Part shown: positions 8,504 to 16,902 of the stretch, one piece after another | How the letters are laid out: each line of letters starts with the position of its first letter | Position numbering within the stretch: the stretch's first letter is position 1 | IMG/VR virus record: IMGVR_UViG_3300013372_004772 | Coordinates: 1-41,791 of that record | Direction: 5' to 3' (one strand) | Length of the DNA: 41,791 nt | Source: a virus | Program-made: the position numbers and the translations under genes | Notes under the pieces: generated by a model | The model's database searches: none | Seen by the model: the letters and a program-made list of their open reading frames with translations, nothing else | Told to the model about the DNA's origin: nothing

Positions 8504-11500
8504 TTAAGCGTCAACTGGTTTTGAAGTTTTATCCACAAACGTTGACATCGCCGCTGAAGAAACTTTTTCAAGTAGTTCTGCGAATATTTCTCCTCTTGAA
8601 CCCATGGTCCCACCTTTGCCAGCAGTTTTTTGTCTATCGATTACCGCCATTACGGCATCAAGTATTTGGTCCGCTTCGTCTGCTGAAATCTTAATAAAAC
8701 CAACATTCGTTCTTTTTGAATTTGGCCTAAAAGCGCCCGCTTCGTATTTGGCAATTTTCTGTTGAAGTAGGGTTAGCCCTTTACGTATCGCATCCGAATC
8801 TGATTTTTTGATTTCTGCCGGAAGGGATTCATCAATCTTTTTCCACCAAGTTGATTCTGTGGTTACTTGAGTCCTGGGCATTTTGTTGTCCGTGGACGAA
8901 GAAAGTCCGCCGCTTCGGCCCTGCTTTCTTCTTCGATGTGCTTTTTGGTAATTGGTGGCCTTAGCAACGGCTCTGTTGATATTTTGCTCAAAATCAACCT
9001 CACCGAAGCCCTCTTCGGCGCCTGTTCGTTCGCTTCCGTAAACTTCATCAATATTTACACCGCCCAAAACATCCTCGTCGCCCTCATCTAGGCCAAGTCG
9101 CTCGACCGCTTCCCCACGCCTATAAAGCGATTCTCGGGCCTGCTCGGCTCCAAGGTCATCCTCTCTGTCCGAACTTCTTTCCCCTTGATAATCTTCCAAA
9201 AATTCTCTGGCATTTGAAAAAAACGAAAGAATTCCTTTTTCGGTTTTGGACAATCTGCGCTCTTCTCCAATTTGTGCCAATTCTCGAACAGACTCGTCAA
9301 TGGCCTCCAAGGCATTGGAAATTGACTCGTCGGTTGGTGGTTCTGATTCTTCGGGGAATGCTGCTGAAATAATTCTTTCGGCTGCGTCATTTGCTGCGTC
9401 TACAAAATCACTTTCCACATCATCCCTGTCGGAGACTTCAGAAATGGTTTCTTGCCAAGCAGTCATTTTCCTACTGAGTTCGTTGGCTCTCCTACTCTCG
9501 GTGGAGTTAATTGTTTTTGGTGCCTTGGGAGCATCGGGTTCTTTTGGAGTTTTGGGTGCGTCTAATTCTGGCGTTTTTGGAACTTCCGGTTTTGGACTTA
9601 CCGACGGAGCCTTGGGTTTTGCGGCACGTTCTGCGGCCCTATCTCTTTCGTCTTCCAAATCCATAACTTGTTCAAGTAGAATGTCGTTGAGATTTTTGAC
9701 CCAAACTCTCCACTGCGGACTGCCTGTCAACCTGTCCAACTTTTCCCTATTCGCAGACACCCACTCAAACTTTTTTTCGACGTCCATTTCGCGCCAATCT
9801 TTTGGAAAATGGCCGGCATCGATGTAGGGCTGCATCGTATCCTTCCCTCTCATGTCTTTGAGGGAATCCAGCATTGTCATCTCGCCCGCATAATTTTTTC
9901 TGATAATAAAAGGTGTATATTCCAAAGGTTTGCCGTCTTTGCCTTTGGGGTATTTGGTTCCCTTTTTGACCCCCGCTGCTGCGCTTGGTTGGTTGGCGCG
10001 CAAATCAGTACCGCCGACTACTCGACGTTCTTGTTTTGGAGCCATTCCGGGTTTTTGACCGCTCCCAACATAGTCGCGTTCTCTCTGTACGTTGTCCCCC
10101 AATCCACCCCGGGCTTTGCCTCTGAGTTTATTTTTTCTTTCAAATTCTCCCGTTTCAACGATTTGCTTAATTATTTCATATGAGGAAATGCCTTTTTCCA
10201 TATTTCCGTTTGGGGATTTTCTGTGCCCACCAAATTCCTTGAACACATCTTGCACCTGAGGCCAAACAGCCTGGAGTTCCTTGAGCATCCCCTCATCAAT
10301 ATCTGGAAGATAAAGTGAGGTTTGCATTGCCCTTCCAACACCCATCGGCTTTTCCTGATACCTGACTGAATCTTTTACCGCTTTCCCAATTCTTTGAACA
10401 ATGTGGTCTTCTGGAAAATCCTTGACTACGTCATCGAACATTCTGACAAGTTTTGGCTTCAATTCTCTTGAGATAAATACGGGGATGGGTGGTCTTCCGT
10501 CTTTTGCTGCTTGCTGATACCAAAGAAGGTCCCCTTCCTTTCTTGACTTTCGTCTTTCCCGCGCCCTGAGTTGGGCTTCTGTTGCTGGTTTTATGACCGG
10601 AGCATCAGGGTCAACGGGGGATTCGGGGTTATTGGTATCGGAACGTAGTCCAACTGCTCTATTGGAGGACCTTGTCGGGTCTGGCATTTCCCGCCAAGTA
10701 CCATCAAAAATCAATCCATCACCGTCGATGTCACGGCGTTTTTGTGGGTCGAGGACTCCCTCTATCCGGGAAAGCGCGCCTCTAGCGCGCCTGACTTTTC
10801 CCCCACCACCGGGCGCAAGCCCGCGACCAATTCTCCCCAATAGATTTTTCGTGGCGGTGTCCACCGCTTCAAAGGCGTCGTAGTCCATCGGGGATGTCAG
10901 GACTATTCCTTCTTCCGTTACGAATGATTCAATTCTGTGGTAGTCAAGAACTGGGTCGATTGCTTGTTTCGTATTGAATAAGTCCTTTACGTCACACGGA
11001 ATCATCCATGCACTTTTTTCCTCGGTTTCGTATCCGATAATGTCCTGAAGAGACGAAACGATGCCACGTAATTTGTCGGCCAAGTTGTCTCCAGCGGCCA
11101 TTTTTTCTTCAAAGATTTCGTCCAAACTTTTCATTGAATCAAAAAGTCCACTTTGGACATTTGACTCACCGTATTTGACGGGAATAATCGGACCTTCTGC
11201 TGAAACAGGTTTTCTTTGCACCGCTGGAAAATTCGGCACTCTCTGCATTTGTTGTGGCCCGGGCTTCATTATCCCCGGCATTGGCCTTTGAACCATCATC
11301 GGTGAACTGAGTTTTTCCGGCTTCCCGAACATGTATTCTTCGCCGTCAAAGTAGTACCCGAGTCTGTACATCCCTTTGCCGGGTTTAAGAAATACAACGG
11401 AACTTTCGGTTGCCTTCATGACCTTGATTGGGCCGCCAGTTCTTGTTGACAACTCATTTGTTAAGGCAATCAATCTGTCGCCCTCGACCGGTTGGGCGAT

Positions 11501-12091
11501 TCCTTGAGCAAATGGGTCGTTTGGTTGCTGCGGTTTTTCGTCCAAGGAGATTGTCGCCATTGGCATCATGCCGTGGCCCTTTTCATCGCTTTTTACCGAA
11601 ATCGTTCCAGTTAATTGATTTGCGCCGTGCAATACCGGGCTCAACTCATAGAGTTCTACTTCGCGAAGAAGATTGGCTTGTTTTGCGTTATCAAAAACTG
11701 CATCAAGCGTTTTGTATCCAATTGACCACTCTTGCTCTTCGCCGAAGAATGCAACATTCGTGAATGCCTCCTTGCCCTTTTCTGAGTTCAAATTGAACTG
11801 AACTTTTGCATAAAGGCCGCCGATGCCAGCAATTTTCATTTTTGTAGGCAGCCGCGGGTCATTGGGCGGAACTTCATAAATTTCAAGAACCTTACCGATT
11901 GGGTCATTCCAATTGTGACCCCAAACAACTCTTGGTTTACGACGCTGGAGGCTTTTCGAAAACGCCCCAGTAACGCAGATGTCGCCAACGGAATCCTTGT
12001 TCCCAATTCCGGCTACGAAACATTCAACAATTCCCTGTGCCTCATCAATATTGAATTGGCCAGTATTGGCTTTGAATGAAATATCTTGCAT
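8504..12091 (-). CDS. HK97-type prohead protease fused to a large head protein
   Basis: 1195 residues; start ATG follows AAAGGA at 6 nt. Residues 1-165 form an HK97-family prohead protease: VVWGHNW with probable catalytic H59, EWSIGYK with probable S123, and LYELSPVLHGAN (148-157). Family members are usually near 200 residues, so about 1000 residues are additional. The extension has a Met/Pro-rich stretch, a DIDGDGLIFDGT calcium-loop-like motif near 454-465, a charged helical region, a Pro/Lys-rich linker (about 817-865), an acidic helical region, and SGGLSSST near 1060-1067. The protease normally trims capsid or scaffold proteins during head maturation. The extension may be a structural or injected part, released by self-processing; that is inference. 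It follows the portal, the standard order. Confidence 0.88.
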   Translation of the reverse strand: MQDISFKANTGQFNIDEAQGIVECFVAGIGNKDSVGDICVTGAFSKSLQRRKPRVVWGHNWNDPIGKVLEIYEVPPNDPRLPTKMKIAGIGGLYAKVQFNLNSEKGKEAFTNVAFFGEEQEWSIGYKTLDAVFDNAKQANLLREVELYELSPVLHGANQLTGTISVKSDEKGHGMMPMATISLDEKPQQPNDPFAQGIAQPVEGDRLIALTNELSTRTGGPIKVMKATESSVVFLKPGKGMYRLGYYFDGEEYMFGKPEKLSSPMMVQRPMPGIMKPGPQQMQRVPNFPAVQRKPVSAEGPIIPVKYGESNVQSGLFDSMKSLDEIFEEKMAAGDNLADKLRGIVSSLQDIIGYETEEKSAWMIPCDVKDLFNTKQAIDPVLDYHRIESFVTEEGIVLTSPMDYDAFEAVDTATKNLLGRIGRGLAPGGGGKVRRARGALSRIEGVLDPQKRRDIDGDGLIFDGTWREMPDPTRSSNRAVGLRSDTNNPESPVDPDAPVIKPATEAQLRARERRKSRKEGDLLWYQQAAKDGRPPIPVFISRELKPKLVRMFDDVVKDFPEDHIVQRIGKAVKDSVRYQEKPMGVGRAMQTSLYLPDIDEGMLKELQAVWPQVQDVFKEFGGHRKSPNGNMEKGISSYEIIKQIVETGEFERKNKLRGKARGGLGDNVQRERDYVGSGQKPGMAPKQERRVVGGTDLRANQPSAAAGVKKGTKYPKGKDGKPLEYTPFIIRKNYAGEMTMLDSLKDMRGKDTMQPYIDAGHFPKDWREMDVEKKFEWVSANREKLDRLTGSPQWRVWVKNLNDILLEQVMDLEDERDRAAERAAKPKAPSVSPKPEVPKTPELDAPKTPKEPDAPKAPKTINSTESRRANELSRKMTAWQETISEVSDRDDVESDFVDAANDAAERIISAAFPEESEPPTDESISNALEAIDESVRELAQIGEERRLSKTEKGILSFFSNAREFLEDYQGERSSDREDDLGAEQARESLYRRGEAVERLGLDEGDEDVLGGVNIDEVYGSERTGAEEGFGEVDFEQNINRAVAKATNYQKAHRRRKQGRSGGLSSSTDNKMPRTQVTTESTWWKKIDESLPAEIKKSDSDAIRKGLTLLQQKIAKYEAGAFRPNSKRTNVGFIKISADEADQILDAVMAVIDRQKTAGKGGTMGSRGEIFAELLEKVSSAAMSTFVDKTSKPVDA

Positions 12092-12142
12092 CTAAAATCC
12101 TTTGCGACCTAGCAATGATAAACGACCAGGACGTTTATTCAT
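12092..12142 (-). CDS. Possible 16-residue leader peptide
   Basis: A tiny frame encodes MNKRPGRLSLLGRKGF, and its TAG directly abuts the ATG of the protease fusion. The arrangement would allow translational coupling. No good ribosome-binding site precedes its own ATG, and the AAAGGA serving the protease lies inside it, so it may be chance. Confidence 0.25.
   Translation of the reverse strand: MNKRPGRLSLLGRKGF
12118..12138. repeat. Inverted repeat ATAAACG/CGTTTAT
   Basis: A perfect 7-bp inverted repeat with a 7-nt loop in the 88-nt gap between portal and protease fusion. It could act as an RNA hairpin modulating translation. No T-run follows, so it is not a standard terminator. Confidence 0.4.
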
Positions 12143-12150
12143 TGGAAGTA

Positions 12151-12179
12151 TTTCTGTAATCTTTACTTAAATACAGAAA
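12151..12179. repeat. Inverted repeat TTTCTGTA/TACAGAAA after the portal stop
   Basis: Perfect 8-bp arms with a 13-nt spacer begin directly after the portal stop codon on the minus strand. AT-rich arms make a weak hairpin. It may be an operator, an mRNA-stability element or a weak attenuator between portal and protease genes. Confidence 0.4.
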
Positions 12180-14165
12180 CTAACTTACGTACATCCATGC
12201 TCGGCGCGCTTCGGCGGCAGCAATGTCTCCGACTGATTTGGCCAAGATGCTAGAGAAGATGGCCACACAACTTGCCCGTAGGTGGAGGTTTCTGTCGTCT
12301 TCGTTTTTTACATTTAGGCTGGACGAATACGCGGAATTGAGAGAATTATAGGTCGTCTGATTCACCTGCTTGAAACGTTCAATCTGTGAATTGAGGTGCG
12401 CAATCAAATCTGATTTGTTCAGGGACTTTTCCGAAACCTCAATCCCGTCATGAAGAATTGCCGACAACACAGGACGGATGTCTTCCTCCATTTGCTTATC
12501 CCAAATTTCACTGTTAAAAATGCTATCGATTGACAGGTTTCCGCTTGATATGGCTCGCTTGGCTCGTACGCCACCTATTTTTTCCAGAGTGACTCGTTGC
12601 TGGCGCTCGATGACTCTTTCAAATGCGCGATTAAGAATTGCGCTCCATCTTTGCAATGAAATGTTATCTTCCTTGGTTTCGATGAAACCAAATGAGTCAG
12701 CCGATAATTGCTGTTGCGGCATTTCTGCTGTTGTTTCCATCCCTGGAGGTGGTGCCGGTAGCGGCGGCACTGGCTGCGTTGCCGCTTCTGCTGCCATTGA
12801 GCCGGCCATAGTGTTTGGGTCAAGAGGGCTTGGAATATTTCCTTGAGCATCAGGCATCCCAGGTACTGGGGGTTGCTCGCCGGGCATGCCAGGGGGCATT
12901 CCGGGCATACCGGCTTGTGGTTGTGCTTCCATTTTCTTTTCGGTATTCGCGATTGGCGTCAAATTTGGATTCATCAATAGGGAGTCGGCGAGGTCACTCT
13001 CCACTTTTTTGCGACTCGTAAATTCGCGATACTCGTTTGTGCTTATTAGCCCCATTTGTACTTCATCCATAAAATACCGTGAGCGTTCCTGTTTGTACAG
13101 AATCAAGACCGGAACACTGGATACATCAAAGTCGACGTAATTAACGTCATCCAATTCGTCAAATCCACGTGCAAGGAGGTCCAAGTGCGGGAGCATTGTT
13201 TCGTTCCAAAAAACGCGATGTTCTTCGGAAGCGTTGGCGAAAGTTCTTCCAGATGCATTTCCGATTACTGACTCAGGAACACCAAAGGCGGCAAGAATTT
13301 CCTCTTTCTGAATTTGTCGCATCTGAACATAGGCAGCATCTCGCGGGCTTGCAGACGTGTCAACGTAGTCAACCCCATCGTCGGATGAGATTACGGTGGT
13401 TGCACCAGCCCTACCAATGTTGCCCCTAAATCTATTTCTTAGTTCCTCTTTGTCGTCGTCATCAATCTCACCCTTGACTACAAGAATGCCGCCTGGTCGT
13501 CCATCGTTAATTAGATAATTCCTGTTATAAACTTTTGCAAGATTTTCAATTTCGATTGCAACTCCGGCCGATTCCATTGGCGTAAGCGACAGGTACGGGT
13601 CAAGGGGGTGTGGTCTGCGAATCCACAAGACATCCTCTTTGGGCATGACTATTTTATTTCCGTTAGGCAGATTGACTTCGTACCCCGAGACAAAAGTTTT
13701 TTCGTGCGGAACTGGCGCAGTGAACTGAGGGGGCAAAAGACTGAGACCGATAAGTCTTCCGTCTCTACCTTTAATTTTTTCAATGAACGCACCGCGCGAA
13801 CTCATTAACAATTGAGATGTAAGCCTGTAGCGAAAAATGAAAGCGTTTTCTGCCTCATTGGACTTTGTGTTGAATATCTCGATTAAAGGAGAACGCAGCG
13901 CTCTCCTGCCTGTAAGTACTTCTCCGTCTCTGGAATTGTCCTTGCGGAGAATGATTGACAAGCGCGCCTGGTTTCCCGCAATTGCGTCAATACATCTCTG
14001 TACCCATGTAATTTTTTGAAATCCTTCGCGATACGCACGTTCAATGTCCCACATGTCGTGGTACGGCTTGCCCACGCGGCCCAAATCCAGATTCACGGGC
14101 GCACCCGGACCGATGGATTTGGGGCCTTGATTTAAGCCTTTATTTTGAAATGAATTCCAAGCCAT
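12180..14165 (-). CDS. Portal protein
   Basis: 661 residues. The first roughly 400 residues match an HK97-type portal, including the N-terminal WDIERAYREGFQKITWVQRCIDAIAG, the segment with LWIRRPHPLDPYLSLTPM and the region with AAFGVPESVIGNASGRTFANASEEHRVFW. A Met/Pro/Gly-rich linker (about 412-475) leads to a helical C-terminal extension of about 180 residues, longer than the usual 400-500 for the family. The portal forms the dodecameric DNA channel at a capsid vertex and docks the terminase and neck. The ATG follows GGGAG by about 13 nt. It lies 7 nt downstream of a small membrane-protein gene and is opposite in direction to the terminase, an unusual arrangement. Confidence 0.92.
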   Translation of the reverse strand: MAWNSFQNKGLNQGPKSIGPGAPVNLDLGRVGKPYHDMWDIERAYREGFQKITWVQRCIDAIAGNQARLSIILRKDNSRDGEVLTGRRALRSPLIEIFNTKSNEAENAFIFRYRLTSQLLMSSRGAFIEKIKGRDGRLIGLSLLPPQFTAPVPHEKTFVSGYEVNLPNGNKIVMPKEDVLWIRRPHPLDPYLSLTPMESAGVAIEIENLAKVYNRNYLINDGRPGGILVVKGEIDDDDKEELRNRFRGNIGRAGATTVISSDDGVDYVDTSASPRDAAYVQMRQIQKEEILAAFGVPESVIGNASGRTFANASEEHRVFWNETMLPHLDLLARGFDELDDVNYVDFDVSSVPVLILYKQERSRYFMDEVQMGLISTNEYREFTSRKKVESDLADSLLMNPNLTPIANTEKKMEAQPQAGMPGMPPGMPGEQPPVPGMPDAQGNIPSPLDPNTMAGSMAAEAATQPVPPLPAPPPGMETTAEMPQQQLSADSFGFIETKEDNISLQRWSAILNRAFERVIERQQRVTLEKIGGVRAKRAISSGNLSIDSIFNSEIWDKQMEEDIRPVLSAILHDGIEVSEKSLNKSDLIAHLNSQIERFKQVNQTTYNSLNSAYSSSLNVKNEDDRNLHLRASCVAIFSSILAKSVGDIAAAEARRAWMYVS

Positions 14166-14172
14166 TGATTAT

Positions 14173-14352
14173 TTACTCGGCTCCCAATAGGTATCCAAAA
14201 ATTCCACAGGTCACTCCCGCAACGATAAAACCGACAGGCGGGTATATAAGGAAACTACCCAACGCACTAAACAGTATAAATGATGACATCAAGATATTCG
14301 CGAACATCCCTCGGTTCATCTTATTTTTTAAGAACATTATTAGTTTTGTCAT
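14173..14352 (-). CDS. Small two-helix membrane protein
   Basis: 59 codons just upstream of the portal on the same strand. The product begins MTKLIMFLKNKMNRG and then has two hydrophobic stretches (about 17-37 and 39-57) separated by a Pro-Pro turn, ending LLGAE. The gap to the portal start is only 7 nt, supporting co-transcription. No convincing ribosome-binding site is visible, so translation may be leaderless or weak. It is the first gene of the leftward head operon. Possible roles are a membrane-acting accessory, superinfection exclusion or lysis; none can be assigned from sequence. Confidence 0.6.
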   Translation of the reverse strand: MTKLIMFLKNKMNRGMFANILMSSFILFSALGSFLIYPPVGFIVAGVTCGIFGYLLGAE

Positions 14353-14403
14353 GATGTAGTAAACTAGCGCAACTAATGGTCTACGATTGAAGACGGCTAT
14401 CTT
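14353..14403. promoter_or_regulatory. Divergent intergenic region between head operon and terminase
   Basis: Only 51 nt separate the leftward membrane-protein/portal genes from the rightward terminase. Any promoters for both directions must lie here or overlap the genes. I see no clear -35/-10 pair, only a GAAGACGG run that may serve as the terminase ribosome-binding site. Confidence 0.35.
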
Positions 14404-15708
14404 ATGAGCGACTGGAAAAAAATCTTAGAGTTTCTTGAACCCAAGGAACCTGTGTTCTGTCCTGAGCAGCCGTCAATAAATCAGAGAGTTTTTTTAAGGA
14501 CCAACTCGATTGAGGCGCTCTTTGGCGGCGCCGCTGGTGGCGGGAAGTCATCAGCGCTTTTGATGGCCGCCCTACAATACGTAGACATACCCGGGTACTC
14601 GGCGATTTTGTTCAGAAGAACTTTTGCCGACCTATCGCTACCTGGAGCGTTGATGGACAGATTCCGGTCGTGGGTCAGCAACTATGACGACGTCCACTGG
14701 AACAACAACAGTTTTGTTGCCACCTTTCCGTCTGGGGCGAGAATCTCGTTCGGTTACCTCAATAACGTGAACGATTACCTTCGTTATAAGGGTTCGGAAT
14801 TTCAATTCATAGGGATGGATGAGGTCACGGAAATCAGGGAGTCCGACTATCGGTACCTATTCTCTCGTCTACGTCGCCCTGCAAGCGGACCCCTTTCAAC
14901 GGTCCCCCTGAGGATGAGGTGTGCCTCAAACCCGGCCCCGAACTGGGTGCGACAGCGATTTATAGTTGAAGGCAAAGAAAAGGGCCGTATTTTCGTGCCT
15001 TCCCGCCTTACCGACAACCCTGGGATTGACGCCACCTCTTATAGGCAAGCCCTATCCGCCCTTGACCCCGTCGAAAGAAGGAGGCTGGAAGAGGGTGACT
15101 GGTGGTCGACCACTCTTGGAAGCATGTTTGATAGGACGTCAGTAGTTATAATAGATAATGAAGAAATACCCATTGCGGCCTCAACGGCCCGTGTTGTGAG
15201 ATTTTGGGACATGGCGGCGACAGAGCCAAATCAGTCCACCCCCGACCCAGACTGGACTGTTGGTACATTGATGATGTTTGACCAAGGAATTGCCTATGTC
15301 TTGGATGTCAAGAAAAAAAGACTCAAAGCAGACAAAATCGAGCAATTTATTGCCCAAACCGCGTATGAGGATGGGCATGGCGTGGCGATTCGCATGGAAC
15401 AGGAGCCTGGTTCGTCTGGCAAGACAGTCGTCGACCAGTTCGCCAGATACGTGCTGCCGGGCTTTGATTTTGGGGCAAATAGGGCAACGGGAGACAAAGT
15501 TACGAGGGCCCGCCCATTTGCGGCAGCCCTAGCCAACGGCAACGTGAGGGTACTCCGTGCTCCATGGCTAAGCGATTGGCTCGACGAATTGTCTTCATTC
15601 CCCGAGTCAGCCCCCCATGACGACCAAGTTGACTCAGCAACTGGGGCATTCAATTTTTTGACTGGATTGGGGTTGCCACAACGCCGAAAAGTCAGTATCG
15701 TAGTTTAA
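14404..15708 (+). CDS. terL: Terminase large subunit
   Basis: 434 residues, full length for the family. The ATPase domain has Walker A GGAAGGGKSS (41-50), Walker B FIGMDE (135-140) and the coupling segment CASNPAP (173-179). The C-terminal RNase H-like nuclease has RFWDMA with D269, an acidic strand RMEQEPG (330-336) and the closing HDDQVDSA (405-412). It translocates DNA into the prohead through the portal and cuts concatemers. No small subunit is recognisable nearby. It heads the rightward gene block, divergent from the portal. Confidence 0.96.
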   Translation: MSDWKKILEFLEPKEPVFCPEQPSINQRVFLRTNSIEALFGGAAGGGKSSALLMAALQYVDIPGYSAILFRRTFADLSLPGALMDRFRSWVSNYDDVHWNNNSFVATFPSGARISFGYLNNVNDYLRYKGSEFQFIGMDEVTEIRESDYRYLFSRLRRPASGPLSTVPLRMRCASNPAPNWVRQRFIVEGKEKGRIFVPSRLTDNPGIDATSYRQALSALDPVERRRLEEGDWWSTTLGSMFDRTSVVIIDNEEIPIAASTARVVRFWDMAATEPNQSTPDPDWTVGTLMMFDQGIAYVLDVKKKRLKADKIEQFIAQTAYEDGHGVAIRMEQEPGSSGKTVVDQFARYVLPGFDFGANRATGDKVTRARPFAAALANGNVRVLRAPWLSDWLDELSSFPESAPHDDQVDSATGAFNFLTGLGLPQRRKVSIVV

Positions 15709-15745
15709 CAACAATCACAATTACTACAACTACTAAAAGGGAAAA

Positions 15746-16258
15746 ATGACGACTGTTATCGATATATCCGTATTTGAAAAATGGCGTGCCGACATTCTGG
15801 AGGTGGAGAACTTGCTTTGTTCTTATGCCGACACATGCCCAGAACTGACAGAAGCAGCAGAAATGTTGGCCCAGTTGAATTTAGTAAAACGAGACATGTC
15901 AGCGATGTATGACTCATTCGCTCACAGATTTGGTGTGCTTATGGGTAACAAGGGTCTAGTAGAAACTTCGTCTGGCATCACAATTGAGAAAAAAAGCGGT
16001 GCAGACAGAAAAAAATGGGAACATGGGAAATTGGCTTCGGCTGTTGCCGAACGTCTTTCCGATATGTCTGTGGATATGGACACCGGTGAACGCACCATGA
16101 CGGCAGGTCAAATGGTTGAAAAGTTGCTCGACTATGCCGCGGTTTCCTATTGGCGTGTCGGCAAGTTGGGTGAATTGGGGATTAACCCTGATTCATACTG
16201 CGAGCAAGGCGATTACAAAACAAGCATCATTGTTCGATTAGGAGACAAAAACAAATGA
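15746..16258 (+). CDS. Conserved-looking phage protein of the recombination block
   Basis: 170 residues, soluble, mostly helical, with a charged central motif SGADRKKWEHGKL (about 84-96). I recognise no enzymatic signature. AAAGGG lies just upstream of the ATG. Its last 4 bases (ATGA) overlap the start of the Rad52-like gene, indicating translational coupling, so a role in recombination or DNA handling is a reasonable guess. It could be an accessory of the annealing protein or nuclease. Confidence 0.7.
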   Translation: MTTVIDISVFEKWRADILEVENLLCSYADTCPELTEAAEMLAQLNLVKRDMSAMYDSFAHRFGVLMGNKGLVETSSGITIEKKSGADRKKWEHGKLASAVAERLSDMSVDMDTGERTMTAGQMVEKLLDYAAVSYWRVGKLGELGINPDSYCEQGDYKTSIIVRLGDKNK

Positions 16259-16902
16259 ACGATTTATATCAAAAACTTTCCGAGCAGTTCCCACGGGAAA
16301 TGGAGCGCACCCTAAACAAGGGCGGTGCAAATCTTACTTATATTCCAGTAAGTGAAGTAATCAACCGTATGAACAAAATTCTCGGCGTGGAAAACTGGTC
16401 ATTTTCAATCAAGGGCTACACGGAGATTGGGGACTCAATCGTGGCCCACGTCTCTGTTGTGGCCACAGTCAACGGCAATGTGGTCACTCGTGACGGTGTT
16501 GGCGGTCAAAAAATTAAACGCATTAAGGCCACTGGCCTTGCGGTTGATTACGGCGACGAGGTGAAGGGGGCAGTTTCTGACGCATTGAAGAAAGCGGTTC
16601 AGACTCTCGGTGTCGGTTTGTACCTTGCGAGAAGTGAGGATGCAATGGAGATGGAAAGCGTTATCGAAGCATCGAACACCCCTCCATCGGAACACGAAAT
16701 AATGTGGGAGAACTTTAGAGGAATGTCAAAATCTCTTACCAAAATCCAACGCGAACAACTTGCAAAAGCGTGGACGGAAACATATGGGGATAAGCCAAAG
16801 CCAACATCTGCCTCAGATGTTGACGCTGATACTCTTGAATTTCTGGTGACACAAGCGGTTGCAGCCCAACTAGGAGCAACCGTTGTCGCAGAGCCAAAAT
16901 AG
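16255..16902 (+). CDS. Rad52/22-like single-strand annealing protein
   Basis: 215 residues. The N-terminal 130 residues match the Rad52/Rad22 annealing fold: YIPVSEVINRMNKILGVENWSF near the start, then a beta region, then GDEVKGAVSDALKKAVQTLGVG (about 101-122), the family's most characteristic stretch. The variable C-terminus is helical. Such proteins coat single-stranded DNA and anneal complementary strands in phage recombination, working with an exonuclease. The following gene is a Cas4/RecB-like nuclease, a fitting partner. Coupled to the previous gene by ATGA and overlapping the next by 20 nt. Confidence 0.88.
   Translation: MNDLYQKLSEQFPREMERTLNKGGANLTYIPVSEVINRMNKILGVENWSFSIKGYTEIGDSIVAHVSVVATVNGNVVTRDGVGGQKIKRIKATGLAVDYGDEVKGAVSDALKKAVQTLGVGLYLARSEDAMEMESVIEASNTPPSEHEIMWENFRGMSKSLTKIQREQLAKAWTETYGDKPKPTSASDVDADTLEFLVTQAVAAQLGATVVAEPK

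Noticed and set aside
9246-9827. A 193-codon Ser-rich plus-strand frame opposite the protease fusion
   Set aside because: It mirrors the charged and Pro-rich linker of the real gene and has no start signal.
14150-14359. A plus-strand 69-codon frame across the portal start
   Set aside because: It overlaps the portal ATG and the better membrane-protein frame on the other strand; composition is not gene-like.
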